Notes: generated by a model not told the origin, from the sequence alone. A stretch of DNA of 64,000 nucleotides from Clostridiales bacterium (GCA_004554585.1 SFLH01000006.1:62001-126000); one strand, 5' to 3'. Counted from the first letter of the stretch, positions 1 through 8,907 are shown. Numbers and translations are program-made.

Positions 1-693
1 CATGGTCTTCTTGGTGGTGTGCAGGACGGAAGCGTTGATCTTGTTGGTGACGATCATGGACAGCACGCCCAGCACCGCAGAGATGACGGGGATGAGCCAC
101 AGGCCGAAGGCCGTGCCCACGTCCTCCGCCTGCCAGAAGAAGAAGGAGGGGGTCTGGGACAGGTTCACCCCCAGGAAGGTGAAGTCGATGTGGGGCATGC
201 CGGACAGCTCCGGCACGGCGGCGACGATCTTGTCGTAGTTGAGAAAGACGTCCTGGGCCATCTGCAGCTGCTGGTTTTTGTAGTCCAGAATGGTCCCGTT
301 GTAAAGCAGGTTGGAGACCGCGTTGAACTGGTCCTGGGTCATGCCCAGCAGGTAGGTCAGCGGCTGGCGGATGATGGCGTACAGAACCATCAAAAAGGGC
401 AGGGGCAGGAAGGACCACAGACAGCCGGAGGAGGGCTTGACGCCTTCCTGCTCATAGAGCTTTTGCAGCTCCTGGCTGTATTTCTCCCGGTCCCGGGCGT
501 ACTTCTGCTGCAGGACCTTCTGCTTTTCAGCCAGGCTGCTCATGCCCAGCATACCCTTCCGACCTTTCAGGAAGATAGGGAAGAGAACCAGGCGGATGAC
601 CAAGCTGAAAAGGATGAGGGCCACACCGTAGCTGCCGGTGATGTTATAGAAGAGCAGCAGCAGTTTGGCGAAAGGGGTTAAGATGATACTCAT
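1..693 (-). CDS. yidC: Membrane protein insertase YidC/SpoIIIJ (C-terminus beyond window)
   Basis: YidC inserts and folds membrane proteins alone or with SecYEG. The reading frame starts at ATG 693-691 (MSIILTPFAKLLLLFYNITG) and stays open for 231 codons to the window edge, so the C-terminus is missing. Visible features are an N-terminal membrane segment, the region VIRLVLFPIFLKGRKGMLGM that corresponds to the hydrophilic-groove segment of the family, a charged coiled stretch (about residues 50-80) and further hydrophobic segments. The short N-terminus without a large periplasmic domain is the Gram-positive form. It lies downstream of yidD and rnpA on the same strand, the standard Firmicutes order. 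Identity is secure; whether this is the sporulation paralogue SpoIIIJ cannot be decided here. Confidence 0.95.
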   Translation of the reverse strand, partial: MSIILTPFAKLLLLFYNITGSYGVALILFSLVIRLVLFPIFLKGRKGMLGMSSLAEKQKVLQQKYARDREKYSQELQKLYEQEGVKPSSGCLWSFLPLPFLMVLYAIIRQPLTYLLGMTQDQFNAVSNLLYNGTILDYKNQQLQMAQDVFLNYDKIVAAVPELSGMPHIDFTFLGVNLSQTPSFFFWQAEDVGTAFGLWLIPVISAVLGVLSMIVTNKINASVLHTTKKTM

Positions 694-759
694 GGCAGCG
701 CCTCCAGGTTTGATGGGCCCGGCCGGGGTGCCGGCCAGGGGGGCGGGGACTCTCCCGGC

Positions 760-978
760 TCAGGGCACGGGGTCATACTCGATGCTTTTCTGCTTGTGAA
801 AGGGGTTGCACCGGAGAATCCGGCGCAGGGCAAGAGCGCCTCCCTTCAAAGCGCCGTACTTCTCGATGGCCTCCAGGGCGTAGGCCGAGCAGGTGGGAAT
901 GAAGCGGCAGCAAGGGGGGCGGAGCGGGGAGATGGCCCGCTGATAAAAGCGGATGAGCCAGAGCAGAAGAGTCCTCAT
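760..978 (-). CDS. yidD: Membrane protein insertion efficiency factor YidD
   Basis: A 72-residue protein beginning MRTLLLWLIRFYQRAISPLR and containing the family core FIPTCSAYALEAIEKYG and RILRCNPFH. YidD proteins are small, membrane-associated helpers of YidC-dependent insertion. The start ATG (978-976) overlaps the rnpA stop in an ATGA arrangement, so the two are probably translationally coupled. The next gene on the strand is yidC, as in most Firmicutes. Length and the conserved cysteines (PTCSAY, RCNPFH) match the family. Confidence 0.95.
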   Translation of the reverse strand: MRTLLLWLIRFYQRAISPLRPPCCRFIPTCSAYALEAIEKYGALKGGALALRRILRCNPFHKQKSIEYDPVP

Positions 979-1352
979 GGCTTCGCCTCCTCTTCCCGGC
1001 GGGTCTGCCCGCCGGCGGGGGAGAGAAGCTGGAGTTTTTTTGCCAGGCGGAGAAAGTCCCGTTCCAACACAGCATACCGGCTGTGGACCGCTCTGACCCG
1101 GGCCACGACGACAATATCGTAGCCGGGCAGCAGCTCCTGCTCGTGAAGGCGATAGATTTCCCGCAGACGGCGGCGCACCCGGTTGCGCACCACGGCGCAG
1201 CCCAGCTTGGTGCCCACGGTCAGGCCCAGGCGGCTCTCCTTCCGGCCGTTTTTCCGGCAGTAGAGCACCATCGTGGGTGAAACCGCGCTCTTCCCCTTGG
1301 CATAGAGCCGGCGAAATATCCTGTTTTCCTTCAAGGAAACGGTATGCTTCAA
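975..1352 (-). CDS. rnpA: Ribonuclease P protein component
   Basis: RnpA is the protein subunit that helps RNase P RNA mature tRNA 5' ends. The protein contains the RNase P signature region GTKLGCAVVRNRVRRRLREI and a basic central helix, about 125 residues in all, normal for the family. I place the start at TTG 1352-1350 (reading MKHTVSLKENRIF) because a strong purine-rich ribosome site (GGAAGGGGAAG) lies just upstream; the longer frame running back to 1550 has no family character and overlaps a noncoding repeat. The stop overlaps the yidD start by four bases. Confidence 0.93.
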   Translation of the reverse strand: MKHTVSLKENRIFRRLYAKGKSAVSPTMVLYCRKNGRKESRLGLTVGTKLGCAVVRNRVRRRLREIYRLHEQELLPGYDIVVVARVRAVHSRYAVLERDFLRLAKKLQLLSPAGGQTRREEEAKP

Positions 1353-1505
1353 AACGAACTTCCCCTTCCCACAAAGCACGACAACAGCGCAAAGCCGCCA
1401 GAAAAAATGGAACGAGAACTTGCGGCCCCCGGAAAGCAGGATACTTCCCCCCTCCAGCGCCGCAGCTTTCCGCCGTCCAGAACAGCAAAGCCTCTTCCGG
1501 CCCAA

Positions 1506-1673
1506 GCGTCGCAGACTTTCCCGTCCCAAGGGACGGGAAATCAAATCCAATCCATTTTTTTGCCGGCTCTGCCGGGGAAAAAATTCCTCTCAGCCCGAGA
1601 GTGTCTGGCTCTGCCAGGCGCGGTTCGGGCTGCGTCTTCCATTTTTGAAGCCCAGCGTAGCGGGTTCAAAAAT
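1506..1673. repeat. Mosaic intergenic hairpin repeat, copy A
   Basis: This stretch fills most of the 394-base gap between rpmH and rnpA. It shares a series of short blocks, in the same order, with 41421-41610: GCGTCGCAGACTT, then a variable hairpin (here CCCGTCC/GGACGGG), AAATCCAAT, ATTTTT, a CCGGCTCTGCCGGGG hairpin followed by AAAAAAT, TCTCAGCCC, another variable hairpin (here CTGGC/GCCAG), and a terminal inverted repeat TTTTTGAAGCCC...GGGTTCAAAAA. The blocks are conserved while the variable stems differ in sequence but remain paired. No protein is supported in it. It could be a structured RNA, a mobile palindromic element or a processing site; I do not recognise a named family. Confidence 0.75.
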
Positions 1674-1746
1674 CCTTGTTTTTAGGGGCGGTGGAATGTT
1701 GCTTCCCCGCCCCCTCGTTGTCGTCTTTATGCGGTTAACCGTGGCA

Positions 1747-1881
1747 TCAGTGGGTCAGCCGGGCACGGCCTCTGGCACGGCGACGGGCCAGAACCTTGCG
1801 CCCGTTGGCGGTGGCCATGCGCTTGCGGAACCCATGCACCTTGGAACGCTGACGCTTTTTGGGCTGATAGGTACGAACCAT
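1747..1881 (-). CDS. rpmH: 50S ribosomal protein L34
   Basis: A 44-residue, very basic protein (MVRTYQPKKRQRSKVHGFRK, ending RRRARGRARLTH), unmistakably L34, a component of the large ribosomal subunit. Start ATG is 1881-1879 with CAGGAGGTG just upstream. A consensus promoter (2002-2031) reads into it. It sits between dnaA and rnpA on the opposite strand to dnaA, the usual Firmicutes origin arrangement. Confidence 0.97.
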   Translation of the reverse strand: MVRTYQPKKRQRSKVHGFRKRMATANGRKVLARRRARGRARLTH

Positions 1882-2001
1882 TCCGATACACCTCCTGTAT
1901 CTATTTCCAGCGGGAGGACCCGCCAACCACAACGGCCGAATTGCCCCGGCCGCGGTCGTCTCATGCAAGCAATCACAAAAACCCATGATTACGTGAAGAT
2001 T

Positions 2002-2031
2002 ATTATAGCGGAAAAGCCCGTCCCCTGTCAA
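2002..2031 (-). promoter_or_regulatory. Sigma-A-type promoter of rpmH
   Basis: On the minus strand, TTGACA (2031-2026) and TATAAT (2007-2002) are both perfect consensus hexamers separated by 18 bases. They lie about 120 bases upstream of the rpmH start and probably drive the rpmH-rnpA-yidD-yidC group. Confidence 0.85.
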
Positions 2032-2146
2032 CCTTAATTTTTCCCGTCCCCAAAAGGCCTCTCTCCCCCCCGCCGGCGGGGGAAAACCTTCCCTGGCCGG
2101 AACATGTTTTCGGATACCTATATAGAAAAATAAAGCGGCCCCCTGC

Positions 2147-2175
2147 TTGCCAAAAAAAAAAGAATCTGCTATAAT
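2147..2175 (+). promoter_or_regulatory. Sigma-A-type promoter of dnaA
   Basis: TTGCCA (2147-2152) and a perfect TATAAT (2170-2175) are separated by 17 bases that include an A-tract. This lies about 120 bases upstream of the dnaA start. The rest of the 411-base rpmH-dnaA gap (1882-2292) holds this promoter, the rpmH promoter and a GC hairpin near 2070-2085; one near-match to a DnaA box (TTATCGACA, about 2187) is present but no cluster. Confidence 0.8.
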
Positions 2176-2292
2176 AAACTGATTTTTTATCGACATCTCC
2201 GGCAGAGATCAGCAGGTCCATGTCCCCATGGGCCTTGTTTGCCATGGCTTTCCTGGCCCGTCGGAGTGATCACAGAGAAAAGGAGGAAGCCC

Positions 2293-3609
2293 ATGAACTC
2301 TGCCGCCGATATCTGGGAGCGGGTGCTCTCGCTGATGCAGCAGACCATGACCGAGACCACCATCACCACCTGGTTCTCCGACGCGGAACCGGTGGCCCTG
2401 GACGAGAATCGGTTTCTTTTGTATGTCCCCACCGAGTTCAAGCGGGAGATTGTGGCCTCCCGGTACCTGGGGGACATCAAAAAGGCCCTGTACGATCTCT
2501 TCTCCGCCGAGCTGGACGTGGTCATCCTCAATGAGAGCGAGAAGGAGAAGTACGGCAAGCAGGAGCCCGTCTCCCGCTTTTTGCCGGGCACCGAGGAGTA
2601 CACCTTCGAGCGCTTCGTGGTGGGCAACTCCAACAAGCTGGCCCACGCCGCCGCTCTGGCCGTAGCCGAGCACCCGGCGGAAAACTACAACCCCCTCTTC
2701 ATCCACGGGGAATCCGGCCTGGGCAAGACCCACCTGCTCTACGCCATCGCCCACACCATCCACAAAAACCACCCGGACTACAAGATCGTCTACATCCGGG
2801 GGGAGGACTTCACCAACGAGCTCATCCGGGACATCCGGGCAGGCAAGAACCAGGAGTTCCGGGACAAGTACCGCTCCGCCGACGTCTTCCTCATGGACGA
2901 CGTGCAGTTCATCGCCGGCCGGGACTCCACCCAGGAGGAGATGTTCCACACCTTCAACACCCTCTACGAGGACAAAAAGCAGATCGTCTTCACCGCCGAC
3001 CGTCCCCCCAAGGAGATGCTGCGGCTGGAGGACCGTCTGAAAACCCGTTTCGAGTGGGGCCTTTTGGCCGACATCCAGCCCCCGGACTACGAAACCCGCA
3101 TGGCCATCATCAAAAACAAGGCCATCCGCATGGGGGTGGAACTGCCCGAAGAGGTCCTCATCTATGTGGCGGAGAACATCACCTCCAACGTGCGGCAGAT
3201 CGAGGGCACGGTGAAAAAGATCCTGGCCTTCCGGGATCTGCTGGGCAGCAACGTGGACGCCAACTCCGTGACCCGGGCCGTGCGGGACATGTTCAAGGAG
3301 ACCTCGGACATCCTGCCCACGGCGGAGGTCATCATCGAGGAAGTGGGCAAGTTCTACGACATCGACCCCAACGCCATCCGGGGCCAGGGACGGACCAAGG
3401 CCACCAGCTGGGCCCGGCACATCGCCATTTACCTCACCCGGCACATGACCAAGCTCTCCCTGAAGGACATCGGCAAGGAGTTTGACAACCGGGACCACAC
3501 CACCATCCTGCACTCCATCGACCGGGTGGAGAAGCAGTGCAAGACCGACCCGGAGACCAACGAGGTCATCAAGGACATCCGCTCCAACATCAACGAGCGC
3601 TACAATTAA
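2293..3609 (+). CDS. dnaA: Chromosomal replication initiator protein DnaA
   Basis: DnaA binds DnaA boxes at oriC and opens the origin using ATP. The 438-residue product has an N-terminal helicase-interaction domain, an AAA+ core with Walker A GESGLGKTH and Walker B VFLMDDVQF, and a C-terminal DNA-binding domain with the DnaA signature (GKEFDNRDHTTILHSIDRV). I chose ATG 2293 because AGGAGG ends seven bases before it; an in-frame ATG at 2239 lacks a site and lengthens the protein beyond the family. It is followed by a DnaA-box-rich gap and dnaN. Confidence 0.98.
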   Translation: MNSAADIWERVLSLMQQTMTETTITTWFSDAEPVALDENRFLLYVPTEFKREIVASRYLGDIKKALYDLFSAELDVVILNESEKEKYGKQEPVSRFLPGTEEYTFERFVVGNSNKLAHAAALAVAEHPAENYNPLFIHGESGLGKTHLLYAIAHTIHKNHPDYKIVYIRGEDFTNELIRDIRAGKNQEFRDKYRSADVFLMDDVQFIAGRDSTQEEMFHTFNTLYEDKKQIVFTADRPPKEMLRLEDRLKTRFEWGLLADIQPPDYETRMAIIKNKAIRMGVELPEEVLIYVAENITSNVRQIEGTVKKILAFRDLLGSNVDANSVTRAVRDMFKETSDILPTAEVIIEEVGKFYDIDPNAIRGQGRTKATSWARHIAIYLTRHMTKLSLKDIGKEFDNRDHTTILHSIDRVEKQCKTDPETNEVIKDIRSNINERYN

Positions 3610-3891
3610 ATCCCCCCTTCTTCCCCCTTTTCCTCCACCGAATTTTGTGGATAAGTGGAAGAATCTGTGTGGACAGATAGAGGTTTCCCACAGACGGGCG
3701 GAACTTGTCCTATTTTGTCCACTGGCGTCTGTTGGCAAAAAATCCTTGGCTTTCCTGGCCCTTTCCCCTGTTGTCCACAAAAATTTCCTCTACTGCTGCT
3801 ACTACGACAAATTATCCCTCTCCTTCCTCCCAGAAGGCGGAGAGAGGGTTTGCGCTCCATTTCCATTCCAGACCAGATTGGAGGTCCCTGT
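3610..3891. other. Probable oriC: DnaA-box cluster between dnaA and dnaN
   Basis: The 282-base gap holds a perfect DnaA box TGTGGATAA (3646-3654) and near-matches TGTGGACAG (3668-3676), TTGTCCACT (3715-3723) and TTGTCCACA (3771-3779), in both orientations. An AT-richer, pyrimidine-tract section (about 3775-3835) follows and could be the unwinding element. Position next to dnaA and rpmH and the canonical gene order support an origin. Box function and the unwinding site are inferred. Confidence 0.75.
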
Positions 3892-5004
3892 ATGAAATTC
3901 AGCTGCGAAAAAGCTCTTCTGCAAAACGCCATCCTCACCGCCTCCCGGGCGGTCTCCCCCAAGAGCACCATCCCCGCCCTAGAGGGCCTGCTGCTGGAGG
4001 CCGAGGCCTCCGGCACCGTCTTCCTCACCGGCTACAACCAGGAGACGGGCATCCGCTCCGCCCTCCAGGCCGAGGTGACCGAGCCCGGCTCCATGGTCCT
4101 CTCCGCCCGGCTGTTCGGGGAGATCGTGCGGAAGATGCCCGACGACACCCTGCTGTTTCAGGAGGACCATCTCAAGGTCCACATCGCCTGCGGCATGAGT
4201 GAGTTCGACCTGGTGGGCATCGACCCTGAGGATTTCCCCGAGCTGCCCACGGTGGAATACCAAAACTCCTTCGCCCTGCCCGAGCAGACCCTGCGCTCCA
4301 TGATTTCCCAGACCCTCTTCGCCGTCAGCGACGACGAGAGCCGGCCGGTGCACACCGGCAGCCTCTTCGTGGTGGACGAGGAAGGGCTGACCATGGTGGC
4401 TGTGGACGGCTTCCGCCTGGCCCTGCGCCGGGAGCCCGTGGCGGAGAAGAACGGCGCCTTCGAGTTCGTGGTGCCCGGGGCCTCCCTGTCTGAGGTGGAG
4501 AAGATCTGCCGGGACAGCGAGGACCTGGCCCAGGTCCACCAGGGCACCCGCCATGTGCTCTTCAAGATGGGTCAGACCATCCTCATCTCCCGCCGGCTGG
4601 AAGGGGAGTTTTTGGCCTGGCGCCAGGCCATCCCCCGCAACAACCCCATCAAGGTCACCGCCGACACCAAGCAGCTGCTCTCCTGCATCGACCGGGTCTC
4701 CCTCATCGTCAGCGAAAAGCTCAAAAGCCCCCTGCGGTGCGTGATCAAGGATGGGGAGATCGACATGACCACCAAGACCGCCCTGGGCAACGCCCACGAC
4801 TGCTGCCCGGTGGAGGGCGACGGCGGCGGCCTGGAGATCGGCTTCAACAACAAATACATGATGGACGCCCTGAAGGCTGCCTCCCGGGACAAGGTCACCC
4901 TGGAACTGTCCAGCCCCATCACCCCCTGCATCATCGTGCCGGCGGAGGGGGAGGAGAACTTCCTGTTTATGGTCCTGCCCGTGCGCCTGAAGGCGGACTT
5001 CTGA
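3892..5004 (+). CDS. dnaN: DNA polymerase III beta sliding clamp
   Basis: DnaN forms the ring that tethers polymerase III to DNA. The 370-residue product begins MKFSCEKALLQNAILTASR and ends with the family C-terminal motif MVLPVRLK; typical clamp length with three repeated domains. A GGAGG site at 3880-3884 fixes the start at 3892; the open frame extending upstream to 3655 runs through the origin DnaA boxes and is not part of the gene. It heads a group dnaN-yaaA-recF-remB-gyrB. Confidence 0.97.
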   Translation: MKFSCEKALLQNAILTASRAVSPKSTIPALEGLLLEAEASGTVFLTGYNQETGIRSALQAEVTEPGSMVLSARLFGEIVRKMPDDTLLFQEDHLKVHIACGMSEFDLVGIDPEDFPELPTVEYQNSFALPEQTLRSMISQTLFAVSDDESRPVHTGSLFVVDEEGLTMVAVDGFRLALRREPVAEKNGAFEFVVPGASLSEVEKICRDSEDLAQVHQGTRHVLFKMGQTILISRRLEGEFLAWRQAIPRNNPIKVTADTKQLLSCIDRVSLIVSEKLKSPLRCVIKDGEIDMTTKTALGNAHDCCPVEGDGGGLEIGFNNKYMMDALKAASRDKVTLELSSPITPCIIVPAEGEENFLFMVLPVRLKADF

Positions 5005-5092
5005 TCCCAAAAAGGGCATTCCGCGGCCGGGGAAGGGCCTGAGACAGACGCCTTTTCCCCCGCCGCCACAGTTCCAACAAGGAGAGGCTGCT

Positions 5093-5305
5093 ATGGAACG
5101 ACAACTGGTTTCCATTCAAACCGAATACATCAAGCTGGAGGCCCTGCTGAAGCTGGCCAATCTGGTGGGCAGCGGCGGTGAGGCCAAGGTGGTCATCCAG
5201 GACGGCCAGGTCACCGTCAACGGCGCGGTGTGCCCCATGCGGGGCAAAAAGCTGCGGCCGGGGGACCTGGTGGTCTTTCAGGACCGGGAGATCCTGGTGC
5301 AATGA
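5093..5305 (+). CDS. yaaA: S4-domain RNA-binding protein YaaA (RlbA-like)
   Basis: A 70-residue protein made almost entirely of one S4 RNA-binding domain (KLEALLKLANLVGSGGEAK, then DGQVTVNGAVCPMRGKKLRPGD). In Bacillus the gene at this position is yaaA, linked to ribosome biogenesis. It lies between dnaN and recF; its TGA overlaps the recF ATG. A AAGGAG site precedes the start. Confidence 0.92.
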   Translation: MERQLVSIQTEYIKLEALLKLANLVGSGGEAKVVIQDGQVTVNGAVCPMRGKKLRPGDLVVFQDREILVQ

Positions 5306-6414
5306 GGGTCTGCTGGGTCCGTCTGGACGGCTTTCGCAACTATGAGGACTTCTCCGTCTCCTTCGCCCCGGGGGTCAACGTCATCTGGGGGGAGAACGCC
5401 CAGGGCAAGACCAACCTGCTGGAGGCCATCGGCTTTCTGGCCGGGGCCAAGTCCCACCGGGCCCGGGGGGACAAGGAGCTGATCTCCTTTCGCCGGGACC
5501 AGGGGACCATCACTGCCCAGGTGGACAGCCGGGGGCGGGAGTTTCTCCTGGAGATCCAGCTCTTTCGCGGCGCCCGGCGGAAGATCTTCCTCAACCACGT
5601 GCGCTGCAAAACCGCCGCGGAGCTCAGCGGCATTCTGCAAACCGTCCTCTTCTGCCCGGAGGACCTGTCCCTCATCAAATCGGGGGCGGCAGAGCGCCGG
5701 GCCTTCCTGGACCACGCCATCTGCCAGCTGCGGCCCCGGTATGCCGAGGCCCTGTCCCAGTACCACAAGCTGCTGGACCACAAGACCCGCATCCTGCGGG
5801 ACTGGGAGAAGAACCCCGGCCTGCTGCAGGTGCTGGAGGATTTCAACGAGGCCATGGCCCGGGCGGGTGCCCTGGTGATCCACTACCGGGCCCATTTTGT
5901 CAAAAAGCTGGCCCAGCGGGCGGCCCTCATCCAGCGGGAGTTCTCCGGGGGCCGGGAGGAGCTAGCCCTGACCTACCAGACGGTCTCCACCGTCCGGGAC
6001 CCCCTGGGCCAGACCACTGCCATCTATGAAAACCTGCGGGAGCACCAGGACAGCCACCACCGGGCGGAGCTGGAGGCCCGCTCCTGCCTCTCCGGCCCCC
6101 ACAAGGACGACCTGTTGGCGGCCATCAACGGCCAGAGCGCCCGGCAGTTTGCCTCCCAGGGCCAGACCAGAACGGCGGCGCTGTCCCTGAAGCTGGCCGA
6201 ACGGGAGCTTTTTCAGGACGACACCGGCCAGTGGCCGGTGCTGCTGTTGGACGACGTGCTCTCGGAGCTGGACCGCCAGCGGCAGGACTTTGTCTTAGAG
6301 CGCATCCAGGGCGGCCAGGTCTTTATCACCGGCTGCCAGGCCCCAGAGGGAGACTTTCCCCAGGGCAATGTGCTGGAAATTTCCCAGGGAAAGCTGCGCT
6401 CCCGCCAGGAATGA
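5302..6414 (+). CDS. recF: DNA replication/repair protein RecF
   Basis: RecF is an SMC-like ATPase that loads RecA at gaps. The 370-residue protein starts MRVCWVRLDGFRNYEDFSVS, has Walker A GENAQGKTN near residue 36, the signature ASQGQTRTAALSLKLAE and Walker B VLLLDDVLSELD near the C-terminus. The start overlaps the yaaA stop (ATGA), implying coupling. Full length. Confidence 0.97.
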   Translation: MRVCWVRLDGFRNYEDFSVSFAPGVNVIWGENAQGKTNLLEAIGFLAGAKSHRARGDKELISFRRDQGTITAQVDSRGREFLLEIQLFRGARRKIFLNHVRCKTAAELSGILQTVLFCPEDLSLIKSGAAERRAFLDHAICQLRPRYAEALSQYHKLLDHKTRILRDWEKNPGLLQVLEDFNEAMARAGALVIHYRAHFVKKLAQRAALIQREFSGGREELALTYQTVSTVRDPLGQTTAIYENLREHQDSHHRAELEARSCLSGPHKDDLLAAINGQSARQFASQGQTRTAALSLKLAERELFQDDTGQWPVLLLDDVLSELDRQRQDFVLERIQGGQVFITGCQAPEGDFPQGNVLEISQGKLRSRQE

Positions 6415-6508
6415 AAATTTTTTTGCGGCAAGATCCGAAAATATCCCACTTTCGCAGGGAGTTTCCGGTAAGATAAAGGGGTATTTTTCCCGGAGGAGGG
6501 AAGCGGGC

Positions 6509-6778
6509 ATGTATCTGCACATCGGTGCCTCGGTGGTCATCCCCCAGGGGGACGTGGTGGGCATCTTTGACCTGGACAACACCACTGCCTCCCGGATCAC
6601 CCGGGACTTTCTGGCCGGGGCCGAACAGGCCGGCCAGGTGATCACCGCAGGCGAGGACCTGCCCAAATCCTTCGTCCTCTGCCAGACCCCCTCGGGAGCG
6701 CGCAGGGTCTATCTCTCCCAGCTCTCCTCGGCCACCCTCCTCAAGCGCATGGAGTCCGGCGGCCTGGACACCCTGTAG
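6509..6778 (+). CDS. remB: Extracellular matrix regulator RemB-like protein (DUF370)
   Basis: An 89-residue protein beginning MYLHIGASVVIPQGDVVGIF and containing FDLDNTTASRITRDFL and DLPKSFVLCQ, features of the DUF370 family that in Bacillus is RemB (YaaB), encoded at the same position between recF and gyrB. RemA/RemB proteins affect matrix gene expression. The start at 6509 follows CGGAGGAGGG. Its regulatory role in this organism is inferred from the family only. Confidence 0.88.
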   Translation: MYLHIGASVVIPQGDVVGIFDLDNTTASRITRDFLAGAEQAGQVITAGEDLPKSFVLCQTPSGARRVYLSQLSSATLLKRMESGGLDTL

Positions 6779-6960
6779 CCTTCCCCACCACCCGCCCAGC
6801 TGGGCGGGCGAGAACATGATCATTCTGATTTTGCCGGTCTTTCCGGAAAAATCGTTTTTCTTTGGACTGGACGCCCTTGGCCCCGCCAGAGGCGGCCCGG
6901 TTCCCCATCCCCTGATTTTGGGCGCCCGTCGGGCCCCAGAATTCCCATTTGGAGGTACAT

Positions 6961-8907
6961 ATGGATCAGTTGGAAACAAGGAACAACACCGCAGTCGAGC
7001 ATGAATACGGGGCCTCGGAGATCCAGGTCCTGGAAGGACTGGAGGCCGTCCGCAAGCGCCCCGGCATGTACATCGGCTCCACCTCCGCCAGCGGCCTGCA
7101 CCACCTGGTCTATGAGATCGTGGACAACGCCATCGACGAGGCCCTGGCCGGCTACTGCACCGAGATCCAGGTGGGCATCGAGCCCGGCAACATCATCACC
7201 GTGGTGGACAACGGCCGGGGCATCCCCGTGGACATCCAGCCCCAGACCGGCCTGCCCGCCCTGGAAGTGGTATTCACCATCCTCCACGCCGGCGGCAAGT
7301 TCGGCGGCGGGGGCTACAAGGTCTCCGGCGGCCTGCACGGGGTGGGCGCCTCGGTGGTCAACGCCCTGTCCCAGTGGCTGGAGGTGCGGGTGTACAAGGA
7401 CGGGAACATCTACGAGATGAAGTTCTCCCGGGGCCAGGTCACCCAGCCCATGAAGATCATCGGCCAGACGGACAAGACGGGCACGGAAGTGGTCTTCCAG
7501 CCCGACCCGGAGATGTTCACCGACACCACCGAGTATGACTACGAGACCCTCCACACCCGCATGCGGGAGGAGGCCTTCCTCAACGCAGGGCTCACCATCA
7601 CCATCGCCGACCGGCGGGGGGAGGAGGAGATCTCCCACACCATGTGCTACGAGGGGGGCATCCGGGAGTTTGTCACCTACATCAACCGCAACAAAACCCC
7701 CATTCACGACGGTGTGATCTATATGGCCGGCTCTCGGGAGAACGCCATGGCCGAGGTCTCCCTGCAGTACAACGACAGCTACAACGAGATCATCGTCTCC
7801 TTTGCCAACAACGTGCACACCCCTGAGGGAGGCATGCACGAAGAGGGCTTCAAGCGGGCCCTGACCAACACCCTCAACGCCTACGGGCGAAAAATGAAAA
7901 TTCTCAAGGACGACGAGAAGGTCACCGGCGAGGACTGCCGGGAGGGCCTGACGTGCGTGATCTCCGTCAAGCTCACCGAGGCCCAGTTCGAGGGCCAGAC
8001 CAAGGCCAAGCTGGGCAACAGCGAGATCCGCACCCTGGTCAATGCCATCGTCTCGGAAAAGCTGGAGGAATTTCTGGAGGAGAACCCCGCCGTGGGCAAG
8101 GCCATTTTGGAAAAGGCCCTCACCGCCTCCCGGGCCCGGGAGGCCGCCCGGAAGGCCCGGGAGTCCGTGCGGCGCAAGACCGGCCTGGAGTCCGGCCAGA
8201 TGCCCGACAAGCTCAAGGACTGCAACGAGCGGGACCCGGCCCTGACGGAAATCTACATCGTCGAGGGCGACTCCGCCGGCGGCTCGGCCATCCAGGGCCG
8301 GGACGCCCGCTTCCAGGCCATCCTCCCCCTGTGGGGCAAGATGCTCAACGTGGAAAAGGCCCGGGCCGACCGGGTCTACGGCAACGACAAGCTCATCCCC
8401 GTCATCACCGCCCTGGGGGCGGGCATCGGGGAGGAGTTCAACCCCGAAAAGCTCCGCTACCACAAAATCATCATCATGGCTGACGCCGACGTGGACGGGG
8501 CCCACATCCGCACCCTGCTGCTGACCTTCTTCTTCCGCTTCATGCGGCCCCTCATCGAGCAGGGGTACGTCTACTCCGCCGTGCCCCCCCTGTATAAGAT
8601 CACCCGGGGCAAGCAGCAGCGGGTGGCCTTTGACGACATCGAGCGGGAGAAGATCGCCGCCGAAATGCGGGGAGACAACCCCAACGCCAAGGTGGAGATC
8701 AGCCGCTTCAAGGGCCTGGGCGAGATGGACCCCCACGAGCTGTGGGAGACCACCATGAACCCCGCCACCCGCACCCTGCGGCGGATCAAGCTGGAGGACG
8801 CAGTGAAGGCCGACGAGATCTTTACCATCCTCATGGGGGAAAAGGTGGAGCCGAGAAAGGAATTCATCGAGGCCAACGCCAAATACGTGGTGAACCTGGA
8901 CATCTGA
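6961..8907 (+). CDS. gyrB: DNA gyrase subunit B
   Basis: GyrB supplies the ATPase and TOPRIM parts of gyrase. The 648-residue protein contains the GHKL ATP-binding region (EIVDNAIDEALAGY, VVDNGRGIPVD, GGLHGVGASVVNALS), the TOPRIM motifs EGDSAGGSA and DADVDGAHI, and the C-terminal RFKGLGEMDPHELWETTMNP. The start at 6961 is set by TTGGAGGT eight bases upstream. It lacks the long insertion of proteobacterial GyrB. gyrA follows after one inserted gene. Confidence 0.98.
   Translation: MDQLETRNNTAVEHEYGASEIQVLEGLEAVRKRPGMYIGSTSASGLHHLVYEIVDNAIDEALAGYCTEIQVGIEPGNIITVVDNGRGIPVDIQPQTGLPALEVVFTILHAGGKFGGGGYKVSGGLHGVGASVVNALSQWLEVRVYKDGNIYEMKFSRGQVTQPMKIIGQTDKTGTEVVFQPDPEMFTDTTEYDYETLHTRMREEAFLNAGLTITIADRRGEEEISHTMCYEGGIREFVTYINRNKTPIHDGVIYMAGSRENAMAEVSLQYNDSYNEIIVSFANNVHTPEGGMHEEGFKRALTNTLNAYGRKMKILKDDEKVTGEDCREGLTCVISVKLTEAQFEGQTKAKLGNSEIRTLVNAIVSEKLEEFLEENPAVGKAILEKALTASRAREAARKARESVRRKTGLESGQMPDKLKDCNERDPALTEIYIVEGDSAGGSAIQGRDARFQAILPLWGKMLNVEKARADRVYGNDKLIPVITALGAGIGEEFNPEKLRYHKIIIMADADVDGAHIRTLLLTFFFRFMRPLIEQGYVYSAVPPLYKITRGKQQRVAFDDIEREKIAAEMRGDNPNAKVEISRFKGLGEMDPHELWETTMNPATRTLRRIKLEDAVKADEIFTILMGEKVEPRKEFIEANAKYVVNLDI

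Noticed and set aside
1353..1550. N-terminal extension of rnpA to 1550
   Set aside because: The extension overlaps the mosaic repeat, has no family similarity, and a strong ribosome site precedes the TTG at 1352.
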